NCBI GenBank assembly: GCA_017592665.1
Contig: JAGFNW010000001.1
Span: 620,001 to 684,000, forward strand
Reading direction: 5' to 3'
DNA: 64,000 bases
From: Streptosporangiaceae bacterium NEAU-GS5
GTDB taxonomy: Bacteria > Actinomycetota > Actinomycetes > Streptosporangiales > Streptosporangiaceae
Within the stretch, counting starts at the first letter, position 1; each line of letters starts with the position of its first letter. A program made the translations under genes and the position numbers. Below the pieces are notes generated by a model. That model was not told the origin of the DNA. It searched no databases and saw only the letters and a list, made by a program, of their open reading frames with translations. Below are positions 34,645 to 42,918 of this stretch, piece by piece.

Positions 34645-34694
34645 TGTGCCTCTCCCTCCAACGCGACGGAAGCGCAGTGCACAGAGAGTAGAAC

Positions 34695-34707
34695 GTGATC
34701 CACGTCA
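34695..34707 (-). promoter_or_regulatory. Motif shared with the DPA-operon promoter
   Basis: On the minus strand this reads TGACGTGGATCAC, one base different from TGACGTGGGTCAC at 11299-11311. It lies about 50 bp upstream of the DUF2613 start, where an activator or repressor site would be expected. Two copies in the promoters of functionally linked operons suggest co-regulation. Confidence 0.4.
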
Positions 34708-34784
34708 TAGGCCATAGAGTTGGTCAAACCGTGACAAATAAAGTTACTGTCCAGTATGGCGGATGATCTTGAGATCGACGCTGG

Positions 34785-36257
34785 TCAAAGGCGCAACAGA
34801 AGGAGGTTCTGGGAGGTCAGGAGCGACTCGGCGCCCGTCAGCCTTGACAGGAACGCGTTCTCATTAGAACGGTCTATCAGGACATAACGGATGCCCGATT
34901 CAACCAGTTGCGCGCGGACCGGACCGGTGGTCTCCAGCAGCGCGCCAACGCGGCGCGCCAGCGGATCCTCCGACGGCACGGTGATCGCTCCACCGCCTCC
35001 CGGCAGCCCGACCACGAGAGAATCGTTCCACACGACCCGCCGTTTGAAGAACTTGATAGACGGATCCAGCATGATCCGTCCGCTGTTCCATGGATACGCT
35101 CGGTAAGCGCTCCAGGGCAGCGTCAACAGAGCACCTGGCGTGGGGTCGCCGTCCACCACGCGCCGTACCACTTCCCAATCGGAGGGGTACGACACGGCGG
35201 CGATCCGGCCGAACGCCCCGAAGGCGAGCGTCGGCAGGAGCAGCACCGGAACCACGGCCGCACCAGGCAATCCGCCGACCAGGCGGGCGAAGCCGAGCGC
35301 TTCGAGCAGGGCCAGCGGAGCGATGTACGCCTGGCCGTCCCGCAGCGGGCCGAATCCGGGCCACCAGGTGATCAGCGCCCTCAGCAGGCCGGGAAGGAAG
35401 GCGCCGGTGAGGGCGATCAGCAGGCCGGCCGCCGCCGCGACCGCCAGCCCGCGCGCCCAGCGCTCCTCGCGCGTGAGCCGTACGGCTCCCCAGAGGGCGG
35501 CCAGGCAGACCAGCAGCCGGATCGCGGCGAGCGGCGCGAACCCCTGATCGGGCACGCCGACGTCGGCGTTCCAGATCCCGCCGAGGCCGAGCAGGCTGCC
35601 CAGCGTGCCGAACGGCCCGTCCGCCCGGGCCGCGAACGCGTCCACCCCCGCCGGATCGGTGGTCACCCGCGAGAGCAGCGCCGGGATCAGCCACGGCAGG
35701 CTGAGCACGGTCAGCCAGCCCGTCACCTCGGCCACGCGGCGACGGGACGTCCAGCAGGCCACCGGGATCAGGGTGAGCGCGCTGACCAGCATGGCCTGGA
35801 AGCCGCCGATGGCCGCGGGAAGCAGCGCCGCCGGCAGCCAACGCCGGCGGACCGTCGCGTAGACGGCCCACGGCAGGCCCGCGTATCCGAGCAGCAGCGC
35901 CCACTGCCCGAGCAGCAGCCGTTGCGCGAGATAGAGGTTCCACGCGTAGAACACGGCCGCCGCCAGCCGTCCTTTGTCCACAAGCGCCGCCGCGCCGGAG
36001 GCGGCGAGGACGAAGATCCCGAGCAGGATCAGCTTCTGGACGAGCTCACCCGGGATGACGTGGGACAGGACGGCCACGACGACATCACTCGGGATGGCCC
36101 GCGGCAGACCGCCCCGATCGGGCCAGATCGGCGGATCGGGCACGAAGACCATGTCATAGCGGAGGACGAATCCCCAGCCGAGCCCGCGCCAGATCGCGAT
36201 CACCCCGAGCAGCAGACCGGCGAGGGCCGGGGCCGCCGCCCGGGACAGTTGACGCAT
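34785..36257 (-). CDS. Polytopic membrane protein, probable GT-C-type transferase
   Basis: This 490-aa protein has about 11-12 TM helices in its first 380 residues and a soluble C-terminal part. After TM1 comes WGFVLRYDMVFVPDPP (about residues 28-43), an exoplasmic loop with one Asp, as in actinobacterial GT-C-like proteins. GPLRDGQAYIAPLALLEALGFARL is another family-like segment. It is not a member of the DDF family. It shares strand and neighbourhood with the DUF2613/GT4/AftD operon but has a 140-bp gap before DUF2613, so it may be transcribed separately. Envelope polysaccharide assembly is the most likely role by context. It starts with ATG, divergent from a P-loop kinase. Confidence 0.7.
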   Translation of the reverse strand: MRQLSRAAAPALAGLLLGVIAIWRGLGWGFVLRYDMVFVPDPPIWPDRGGLPRAIPSDVVVAVLSHVIPGELVQKLILLGIFVLAASGAAALVDKGRLAAAVFYAWNLYLAQRLLLGQWALLLGYAGLPWAVYATVRRRWLPAALLPAAIGGFQAMLVSALTLIPVACWTSRRRVAEVTGWLTVLSLPWLIPALLSRVTTDPAGVDAFAARADGPFGTLGSLLGLGGIWNADVGVPDQGFAPLAAIRLLVCLAALWGAVRLTREERWARGLAVAAAAGLLIALTGAFLPGLLRALITWWPGFGPLRDGQAYIAPLALLEALGFARLVGGLPGAAVVPVLLLPTLAFGAFGRIAAVSYPSDWEVVRRVVDGDPTPGALLTLPWSAYRAYPWNSGRIMLDPSIKFFKRRVVWNDSLVVGLPGGGGAITVPSEDPLARRVGALLETTGPVRAQLVESGIRYVLIDRSNENAFLSRLTGAESLLTSQNLLLLRL

Positions 36258-36307
36258 GCGGTACAGGGTGCCGTATTGGACGGCCCAATCGTGGGCATCG
36301 AAGGTGT

Positions 36308-36841
36308 ATGTCCCCGGACGAGATTGTGAAGTGGCTCACCGATCGGCCGCCGAAGGCAGGCGCCACGCGGATCCTGGCCATCGAAGGGCGGTCCGGCTCA
36401 GGCAAGTCGACGCTCGGCCAGGCCGTCGCCGCGGCGCTCGGCGCGCCGCTGATCCGGATGGACGACCTGTACGCCGGGTGGGACGGCCTGCTGCCCGGGA
36501 TCGAGGCCCTGGTCAGCCAGGTCCTCGAGCCGCTGGCCAAAGGACGGGACGCCCACTACCGGCGCTACGACTGGCGGCTCGACCGCCACGCGGAATGGGT
36601 GGACGTGCCGGCCGCCCTCGACCTCGTGATCGAGGGCGTCGGCGCGGGGGCCCGGCAGGCCATGCCGTACCTCGCCGGGTTGATCTGGACCGAGGCCCCC
36701 GACGTCCTGCGCCGCGAGCGCGCCCTGGCCCGCGACGGCGGGATCTACCAGTCCAACTGGGACCGCTGGGCCCGCCACGAAGACTCCTACTACGCCGCCG
36801 ACAACGTCCGCTCCCGCGCCGACCTGATCATGGAGACCTAA
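36308..36841 (+). CDS. P-loop nucleoside/uridine kinase-like protein
   Basis: This 177-aa protein has a Walker A motif IEGRSGSGKST (about residues 25-35), then a PLIRMDDLYAGWDGL segment with the Asp pair typical of uridine-kinase-like P-loop enzymes, and LVIEGVGAGARQAM as the distal strand. The arrangement (P-loop, DDLY, EGVG) is that of uridine kinase/phosphoribulokinase relatives, but at 177 residues it is shorter than authentic uridine kinases, so the substrate is uncertain. It converges on the acyl-CoA dehydrogenase with a 4-bp overlap. Divergent from the 490-aa membrane protein across 50 bp. Confidence 0.75.
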   Translation: MSPDEIVKWLTDRPPKAGATRILAIEGRSGSGKSTLGQAVAAALGAPLIRMDDLYAGWDGLLPGIEALVSQVLEPLAKGRDAHYRRYDWRLDRHAEWVDVPAALDLVIEGVGAGARQAMPYLAGLIWTEAPDVLRRERALARDGGIYQSNWDRWARHEDSYYAADNVRSRADLIMET

Positions 36842-39009
36842 TCTCTCGGCAGCCCGAGCATGCGTTCGGCGATGATGTTGAGCTGGACTTCGGTCGTGCC
36901 GCCGTAGATGGTCATGGCGCGGGTGGCCAGCACGGCGCGGTTCCAGTAGCCGGCGTCGCCGAGCTTCCAGTCGGCGGCGGTGACGGCGGCCGAGCCGAGC
37001 AACGTCACGGCCGACTCCGCCACGTGCTGCGCGTGTGAGGTGGACAGCAGCTTGCGCACCGACGCGTCGGCGCCCGGCTCGGCCCCGGCCAGCTGCTTGA
37101 GCGTGACCCGCAGCGACAGCGCGTTGATCGAGTGGCCCTCGCAGATGACCTCGGCCAGCTCGACCCGCTCGACCGGGCCGAGCTCGCGGCCAAGCCGCGA
37201 CACCAGCCCGAGCAGGTCGGGCACGGACGAGCCCGTGCCGCCGCTGTTCGACGACAGCGAGACCCGCTCGTTGGACAGCGTGTTGCGGGCCACCTTCCAG
37301 CCCTGGTCCACCTCGCCGACCACCAGGTCGTCCGGCACGAACACCCCGTCGAAGAAGACCTCGTTGAACAGGTTCTCGCCGGTCATCTCGGTGAGGGGGC
37401 GCACGGTGACCCCGGGGGCCTTCATGTCGACAAGGAAGTACGTGATGCCGTCGTGCTTGGAGCCCTCGCTGGAGGAACGGGCGATGCAGATGCCCCACTC
37501 GGCCACGTGCGCGACCGACGTCCAGATCTTCTGCCCGGTGAGGCTCCAGCCGCCCTCCACCTTCTCGGCCTTCATCTGCAGCGACGCGAGGTCGGATCCG
37601 GCGCCGGGCTCGGAGAACAGCTGGCACCAGATCATCTCGCCGCTCAGCGTCTTCGGCAGGAAGCGCTCCTGCTGCTCGGGCGTGCCGTACGTGGCGATGG
37701 ACGGGACCACCCACGCGCCGATGATCATCTGCGGCATCTTGATCTTGGCGGCGCGGATCTCCTGGTGGATGATGACCTGCTCCAGCGGACCGGCTCCGCG
37801 GCCCCAGGGCCTCGAAAGGTGCGGCATGACGAATCCGGCCGCGGCGAGCGCGCGCTTGCGCTCCTTGTCGTCGGACAGCGCGGCGATCTCGGCCAGCTCG
37901 GCGCGGATCTCGGCGCGCAGCGGCTCGGCCTCCTCGGGCAGGTCGAGGATCATCTCCCGGGTCACCCCGCCCAGGGCGAGCCCGGCGACCGACTCGGCCC
38001 ACTCGGCCGACGCGCCGAGCAGGGCGCGCAGCGTCAGCGCGCGCCGGTAGTAGAGGTGGACGTCGTGCTCGAAGGTGTAGCCGATGCCGCCGAAGGTCTG
38101 GATGGCGTCCTTCGTGCACTGCACGGCCGCGTCGGGCGCGACCACACCGGCGATCGCCGCCGCGTACGCGAGTTCGTCGCCGGAGGCCCGGGTGGCGTCC
38201 CACACCGTGGCCCGCGCCTGCTCGAGCGCCACGAGCATCCGGGAGAGCTTGTGCTTGATGCCCTGGAACTGCCCGATCGGACGGCCGAACTGGACGCGCA
38301 CCTTGGCGTAGTCGGCCGCCGCGGTCACCGCCCAGGAGGCCACGCCGACCGCGTCGGCGCCCAGCAGGATGGCGGCCAGATTGAGCACGTCAGGGCCCTC
38401 GAGCCGGTCGAGGACCCGCTCGGCCGGCACGACCACGCCGTCGACCGACACCTTGGCCACCGAACGGGTGAGGTCGAGCGAGGGCAGCGCCTCGACCGAG
38501 GCCTGTGCCGCGTCGATGGCCACCCATTCCTCGCCCTGGTCGGTGCTCACCGGAAGGACCAGGACGTCGGCGAGCGCCCCGCCGAGCACGGGCTCGGCCA
38601 CGCCGGTGATCGTGAGCACGCCTTCGTCGCGCGCGCCCCGGATGGATCCGGTGAGCGCGACCGCCCCTGTCAGCGTGCCCTCGGCGAGGCCGGGCAGCAG
38701 CTCGGCACGGGCCTTGCCGTCCGACGCCTGAATGGCCGCGCTGGCCAGCACGGTCGGCACGTACGGCCCCGGCGCCACCCGCTCGGCCAGCGCCTCGACC
38801 GCGACCGCGGTCTCCAGCAGGCCGTATCCGGAGCCGCCGTACTCCTCGGGCAGGTGAAGACCGAGCAGGCCCTGCTCGGCGAGCCCGGGCCAGAAGGCGG
38901 GCCGTTCGCCGTCGCCCGCGCGCGCCACGCCCGCGGGGATGTTCCGATCAGCCCAGCCGCGCACCGACTCGCGCAGCGCCTCGTGGTCCTCGCTCAGCCC
39001 GATGCCCAT
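36838..39009 (-). CDS. Fused double-domain acyl-CoA dehydrogenase
   Basis: This 723-aa protein contains two acyl-CoA dehydrogenase modules in one chain, residues about 1-365 and about 375-723, each with N-terminal helical, beta and C-terminal helical parts (GIGLSEDHEALRESVRGWAD; AIQTFGGIGYTFEHDVHLYYRRAL; LFSEPGAGSDLASLQ; MTIYGGTTEVQLNIIAERML). Length and layout match mycobacterial FadE6/FadE34-type fusions; FadE34 acts on steroid side-chain CoA esters. The ATG at 39009 is chosen for the GGAGGG 5 nt upstream; a TTG four codons earlier is less likely. A TTCTAGAAC-containing operator precedes it, shared with the flavin oxidoreductase gene at 15.4 kb. Substrate class inferred as sterol or branched/long acyl-CoA. 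Confidence 0.92.
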   Translation of the reverse strand: MGIGLSEDHEALRESVRGWADRNIPAGVARAGDGERPAFWPGLAEQGLLGLHLPEEYGGSGYGLLETAVAVEALAERVAPGPYVPTVLASAAIQASDGKARAELLPGLAEGTLTGAVALTGSIRGARDEGVLTITGVAEPVLGGALADVLVLPVSTDQGEEWVAIDAAQASVEALPSLDLTRSVAKVSVDGVVVPAERVLDRLEGPDVLNLAAILLGADAVGVASWAVTAAADYAKVRVQFGRPIGQFQGIKHKLSRMLVALEQARATVWDATRASGDELAYAAAIAGVVAPDAAVQCTKDAIQTFGGIGYTFEHDVHLYYRRALTLRALLGASAEWAESVAGLALGGVTREMILDLPEEAEPLRAEIRAELAEIAALSDDKERKRALAAAGFVMPHLSRPWGRGAGPLEQVIIHQEIRAAKIKMPQMIIGAWVVPSIATYGTPEQQERFLPKTLSGEMIWCQLFSEPGAGSDLASLQMKAEKVEGGWSLTGQKIWTSVAHVAEWGICIARSSSEGSKHDGITYFLVDMKAPGVTVRPLTEMTGENLFNEVFFDGVFVPDDLVVGEVDQGWKVARNTLSNERVSLSSNSGGTGSSVPDLLGLVSRLGRELGPVERVELAEVICEGHSINALSLRVTLKQLAGAEPGADASVRKLLSTSHAQHVAESAVTLLGSAAVTAADWKLGDAGYWNRAVLATRAMTIYGGTTEVQLNIIAERMLGLPRD

Positions 39010-39026
39010 ATGACCCTCCAACTCAA

Positions 39027-39053
39027 GAGCGTTGCAGAACCATATTCTAGAAC
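39027..39053. promoter_or_regulatory. TetR-type operator upstream of the acyl-CoA dehydrogenase
   Basis: GCGTTGCAGAAC (39029-39040) is followed by TTCTAGAAC (39045-39053), whose core TTCTAGAA is self-complementary. The same words, GTTCTAG, CTAGAAC and GCGTTGCAG, make up the operator at 15314-15337. It lies about 20-45 bp upstream of the start, overlapping the presumed promoter, as expected for a repressor that responds to acyl-CoA. Confidence 0.5.
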
Positions 39054-39116
39054 AAGAGTCGGCGCGGATGTCAGCCCGGGTTCGGCTCAGCGCCCGACGA
39101 CAACGCGGCGGCGGCC

Positions 39117-39980
39117 CTATCCGCGCGAGCTCAGGGGCCTGGCCGTCCAGAGGAGCATGTCGAGGTCGCGGTAGAGGGGGGCATGGGTGCTGGGGACGCT
39201 GGCGAAGAGCATGGCGGGCTTGGCGCGGCCGTTGCCCAGCACGATGACGATGGCCGTCGACGTGCGGCGCTTACCGTCCTGCAGATAGCTGATCTTGTAG
39301 CCGAGCAGCCAGCCCATGCCGTAACGCGCCTGCTGGGAGGCGATCCAGGCGAACTTGGCGCCCTGCGGCTGGCGGTGGATCATCGTCCAGCGCACGGCTC
39401 GCTGCGCCGCCGCCCGATAGTCCGCGTACGTGGCGAGCTTCGCCGGCGCCACGCCGGGCAGCGGGCTCGAGACGATGACCGCCGCCCCGCTCTTCTGCGC
39501 GTACGCGAACGGGTCGGCCTTGGCCTTCTTCCACGGGCTACCGAACATGGCGTAGCTGATGCCCGACTTGGTGTCGCTCACGACCGAGGCGACGGTCGTG
39601 CCGGCGCCCGGGAAGACGGTCAGCGGCTTCGAGGCCGGCGCCTTCGGCAGGACGAGGGGGACCGGTGAGGGGCTGGCCGACGCGGCAGGCGACGACAGCG
39701 CCCCCGAAGGAGACTGCACCTGGGATGGTTTTGTCGCGTTCCGACTAGGTTCGTCGCCGCCGAACGCCGTGAAGAACAGGAAGATCGCTAGGACCGCGAC
39801 CACACCAGCGCCGGCGGTGATGGCCACGCGCAGTCCCATGCGGCTGGGCTCGGGCGGCGGTGGCGGCGGCGCGAGGTTGGTGATCGGCTGCTCGACCCGC
39901 GGCAGCGGCGTGGTCGGGGCGTCGTAGGAACGGATGAAACGCGGTTCGTGCCCCCCTGGGGTCCCACGTCCGTCCGTCAT
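39117..39980 (-). CDS. Membrane-anchored protein of unknown function
   Basis: This 287-aa protein starts at the ATG at 39980; a GTG six codons upstream is possible. It has a cytosolic Pro-rich N-terminus (LAPPPPPPEPSRM), one TM helix at about residues 51-72 (LRVAITAGAGVVAVLAIFLF), a Ser/Ala/Pro linker and an exoplasmic domain of about 170 residues (VVSDTKSGISYAMFGSPWKKA; AAQRAVRWTMIHRQPQGAKF; ARYGMGWLLGYKISYLQDGKR). The architecture, cytosolic proline-rich tail plus extracellular sensor-like domain, is common in actinobacteria. No enzyme family was recognised. Divergent from the HtrA-like protease across about 90 bp. Confidence 0.75.
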   Translation of the reverse strand: MTDGRGTPGGHEPRFIRSYDAPTTPLPRVEQPITNLAPPPPPPEPSRMGLRVAITAGAGVVAVLAIFLFFTAFGGDEPSRNATKPSQVQSPSGALSSPAASASPSPVPLVLPKAPASKPLTVFPGAGTTVASVVSDTKSGISYAMFGSPWKKAKADPFAYAQKSGAAVIVSSPLPGVAPAKLATYADYRAAAQRAVRWTMIHRQPQGAKFAWIASQQARYGMGWLLGYKISYLQDGKRRTSTAIVIVLGNGRAKPAMLFASVPSTHAPLYRDLDMLLWTARPLSSRG

Positions 39981-40072
39981 GCCCGAAGAATAAGTCACAA
40001 ACCGTGATCACGCAGGAGTGTCGAGCGCGACGGTGCTGGAATAGGCCCCACCCTCTGGATAGACAGTGTCGC

Positions 40073-41200
40073 GTGAAACCTCGGGTCATCAATCATGTGC
40101 GTCGGGCGACGACGACGCTGTCGAAACCGCAGCTGAGAGCGTCGAAGGCGCTTTTGTGGACGCTGTCGCTGGCGCTCGTCAGCGCGGCCGGATGCGGCAC
40201 CAGGGCGCCCGGCGCGAACCCGGCGGCGACCGCCACCGCGACGCCGCCGGTCGCGGCCTCCGCGGAAGCCGGCGCCGAAGCCGTGGAAACCTCCTACGAA
40301 CGGGTCATCCGCAAGGTGCTGCCCTCCATCGTGCAGATCACCACCGGAGAAGGGCTGGGCTCCGGTGTCATCTACGACTCCGCCGGGCACATCGTGACCA
40401 ACGCGCACGTGGTGGGCACGGCGACGACGTTCGAGGTGACCCCGGCGACCGGCGGACCGGCCCGTAAGGCGACGCTGGTGTCGGCGTTTCCGGCCGGCGA
40501 CCTCGCCGTCATCAAGGTGGACGACCCGTCCGGCCTGGTGCCGGCCACCTTCGGCGACTCGGCGAAGCTGCAGGAAGGCCAGATCGTGCTCGCCATGGGC
40601 AACCCGCTCGGCCTCACCGGCAGCGTCACCCAGGGCATCGTGTCGGCTCGTGGCCGTACGGTCGGAGGCCAGGATCAGGGCGGGCAGGCGGGCGCGGTCA
40701 TCGCGGACGCCATCCAGACCTCGGCGGCGATCAACCCGGGCAACAGCGGCGGCGGCCTGGTCGACCTCGACGCCCATGTCGTGGGCATTCCGACGCTGGC
40801 CGCGAGCGACCCGGAGATAGGCGGGACGGCGCCCGGCATCGGCTTCGCCATCCCCAGCAACACGGTCACCGACATCGCCGGCCAGATCATCAAGAACGGC
40901 AGGGTGCTGAACAGCCATCGGGCCGCCCTCGGCGTACAGGTCGGCACCGCGGCCGGGCGGGACGGCCGGCCCATCGGAGCCCAGATCGGCGCTGTGCAGC
41001 CGGGCGGCGGCGCCGAGAAGGCGGGGATCAAGCCGGGCGACGTGATCGTCAGCGTCAACGGCACGGCGACCCCGACCGCGTCCGCGCTGAGCTCGGTGCT
41101 GGCCGAGCTGAAGCCCGGCGACCAGTGCAAGGTTGAGCTGCTCGAGCCGGAAGGGGGCACGCGCACGGTGACCGTCACCCTGGGCGAGCTGCCCGCCTGA
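40073..41200 (+). CDS. Secreted HtrA/DegP-type serine protease with PDZ domain
   Basis: This 375-aa protein has the preferred GTG start at 40073 (KPRVINHVRR). The N-terminal signal contains a lipobox-like VSAAGC with Cys41, so it is probably a lipoprotein. Trypsin-like catalytic residues are His112 (TNAHVV), Asp143 (AGDLAVIK) and Ser225 (GNSGGG), matching the S1C triad. A PDZ domain fills about residues 280-375 (GGGAEKAGIKPGDVIVSVNG). S1C-PDZ proteases degrade or chaperone misfolded envelope proteins. Divergent from a membrane-anchored protein that could be a partner or substrate. Confidence 0.9.
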   Translation: MKPRVINHVRRATTTLSKPQLRASKALLWTLSLALVSAAGCGTRAPGANPAATATATPPVAASAEAGAEAVETSYERVIRKVLPSIVQITTGEGLGSGVIYDSAGHIVTNAHVVGTATTFEVTPATGGPARKATLVSAFPAGDLAVIKVDDPSGLVPATFGDSAKLQEGQIVLAMGNPLGLTGSVTQGIVSARGRTVGGQDQGGQAGAVIADAIQTSAAINPGNSGGGLVDLDAHVVGIPTLAASDPEIGGTAPGIGFAIPSNTVTDIAGQIIKNGRVLNSHRAALGVQVGTAAGRDGRPIGAQIGAVQPGGGAEKAGIKPGDVIVSVNGTATPTASALSSVLAELKPGDQCKVELLEPEGGTRTVTVTLGELPA

Positions 41201-41219
41201 CGATTGCTACGGTCGTGGG

Positions 41220-42239
41220 GTGCGCAACAAACCTACGGCCGAATTCATCGCCGGACTCCCCAAGGCCGAGCTGCACGTCCACCACGTCGGCTCGGCCTCG
41301 CCCCGGATCGTGGCCGAGCTGGCCGCGCGGCACGAGGGTTCCACGCCCGTGCCCACCGACCCGGCCCGGCTGGCCGAGTTCTTCACGTTTCGCGACTTCG
41401 CCCACTTCATCCAGGTCTACGTGGCCGTCGTCGACCTGATCAGGACACCGGACGACCTGTGGGCTCTGATCCACGGCGTCGGCGGCGACCTGGCCGCGCA
41501 GCACGTGCGCTACGCCGAGCTGACGGTCACCCCTTACACGCATCTGCTGAACGGCTTCGCCCCCGACCAGTTCTGCGAAGTGATCGAGGACGCGCGGCGT
41601 CGCGTCGAGGCCGACTACGGCACCGTGCTCCGCTGGTGCTTCGACATCCCCGGTGAGCTCGGCGTCCCCGCCGCCGACGCCACCCTCGACATCAGCCTCA
41701 AGCAGCGCCCCGAAGGACTGATCAGCTTCGGACTCGGCGGGCCGGAGGCCGGGATCGACCGCTCGCTGTTCGCCCCGCACTTCGCGCAGGCGATCGCGGC
41801 CGGGCTCCATTCTGTGCCCCACGCCGGCGAGACGACCGGCGCTGACACCGTGTGGCACGCCATCCGCGAGCTCGGCGCCGAGCGCATCGGCCACGGCATC
41901 TTCAGCGCGGAAGACCCCGAGTTGATGGCTTATCTGGCCGAGCATGCCATCCCGCTCGAAGTCTGCCCGACCTCGAACGTGCGCACTCGGGCGGTCGCCT
42001 CGTACGCCGACCATCCGCTCCCCCAGCTGGTCGAGGCCGGAGTGCCGGTGACGATCAACTCCGACGACCCGCCCATGTTCGGCACCGACCTCAGCCGTGA
42101 ATACGGCGTCGCCGCCGAATTGCTCGGACTCGACGAAGAAGGCGTCAAAGACGTGGCCCGCGCCGCTGTTCGGGCATCGTTCATGCCCGACAAGTCGGCC
42201 CTTCTCGCCGAGATCGACGCCTACGGCTCAGACGCCTGA
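41220..42239 (+). CDS. Adenosine deaminase-family protein (HVHH variant)
   Basis: This 339-aa amidohydrolase has a GTG start. The metal motif HxH is His19/His21 in AELHVHHVGSASPRI, where classic adenosine deaminases have LHLHLDG. The other zinc and catalytic signatures are PHAGETTG (His201), GHGIFS, and INSDDPPMFGTDL. This HVHHVGSASPRI version resembles streptomycete adenosine-deaminase-like enzymes, a set that to my knowledge includes 6-aminodeoxyfutalosine deaminases of futalosine menaquinone synthesis. That is a plausible role, with ordinary adenosine deaminase the alternative. Its gene ends in a perfect stem-loop terminator. Confidence 0.85.
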   Translation: MRNKPTAEFIAGLPKAELHVHHVGSASPRIVAELAARHEGSTPVPTDPARLAEFFTFRDFAHFIQVYVAVVDLIRTPDDLWALIHGVGGDLAAQHVRYAELTVTPYTHLLNGFAPDQFCEVIEDARRRVEADYGTVLRWCFDIPGELGVPAADATLDISLKQRPEGLISFGLGGPEAGIDRSLFAPHFAQAIAAGLHSVPHAGETTGADTVWHAIRELGAERIGHGIFSAEDPELMAYLAEHAIPLEVCPTSNVRTRAVASYADHPLPQLVEAGVPVTINSDDPPMFGTDLSREYGVAAELLGLDEEGVKDVARAAVRASFMPDKSALLAEIDAYGSDA

Positions 42240-42246
42240 GCCGTAG
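42221..42246. terminator. Rho-independent-like stem-loop, bidirectional
   Basis: CTACGGCTCAG and CTGAGCCGTAG form a perfect 11-bp stem with a 4-nt ACGC loop across the deaminase stop codon. It lies between two convergent genes and can act on both. There is no strong T-run, which is common in high-GC actinomycete terminators. Confidence 0.7.
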
Positions 42247-42258
42247 CGGCGGGATCAT

Positions 42259-42801
42259 TTATTCGCAGTCCTCGGCCACGGTGATGAGGTACAGCACGGA
42301 CACCTTGCCGTCTTCGATGTCGAATGTGTACGCAGCCTTCGGCTTGCCGGGGAGCTTGACCGTCCCCTGATGGGTGATCTTGTCGAACTTGATCTTGGGA
42401 TAGGCCTTCTTCAGCTTCGTCTTCGTGGCGCCGACGCCGATGCCCTCAGGGGTGCGCGCCTTGCCGCTGACGACGATCCCGACGACCCCGAACTTCTTGG
42501 ACGTGTACACGACCCTGTCGCGGTGGTTCTTCCACTCCCACAGGCTGCACTTCCCGTTGTCCGTGTGGAGCTCGTGCTTGATCTTCCCGGTGGCCTTGGC
42601 CTTTTTCACGCTCATTCCGAGCTTGATGCCGTCGTAGCCTTTCGGCCCGAAGGTGCCCTTGGCCTGAGCCGCCGCCGTCGTCGATGTCGTGGATGCGCCG
42701 CCCATGGCGCCCGCCTGAGCGGCGCCCGACCCGAGCCCTACGCAAATCAACGTACTTCCGACGAGCGTGTAGCCGATGCGAGCAAGAATTGCTCTCTGCA
42801 T
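42259..42801 (-). CDS. Secreted protein of a tandem paralog pair, copy A
   Basis: This 180-aa protein starts at the ATG at 42801 with AAAGGAG upstream. It has a Sec signal peptide (RAILARIGYTLVGSTLICVG..., cleavage near AAQA) and a mature domain GTFGPKGYDGIKLGMSVKKAKATGKIK followed by CSLWEWK and a C-terminal EDCE. The 42919-43455 neighbour is about 60-65% identical over the whole mature part, so the pair arose by duplication. Two Cys residues (CSLWEW and EDC) may form a disulfide. Secreted domains with a GxDGIKLGMSxxxAxATG core are widespread in actinobacteria but uncharacterised. Confidence 0.8.
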   Translation of the reverse strand: MQRAILARIGYTLVGSTLICVGLGSGAAQAGAMGGASTTSTTAAAQAKGTFGPKGYDGIKLGMSVKKAKATGKIKHELHTDNGKCSLWEWKNHRDRVVYTSKKFGVVGIVVSGKARTPEGIGVGATKTKLKKAYPKIKFDKITHQGTVKLPGKPKAAYTFDIEDGKVSVLYLITVAEDCE

Positions 42802-42918
42802 GCCGGTCTCCTTTTGCTTTCGGGGATTCCTACATGCACCGGCGTTCCATCCCGTTCCACGGGGCGCTACGTATTTTTGCGTAGGCGTAATTCTGCGTAG
42901 CCGAGGCGGCCGGCTCAT

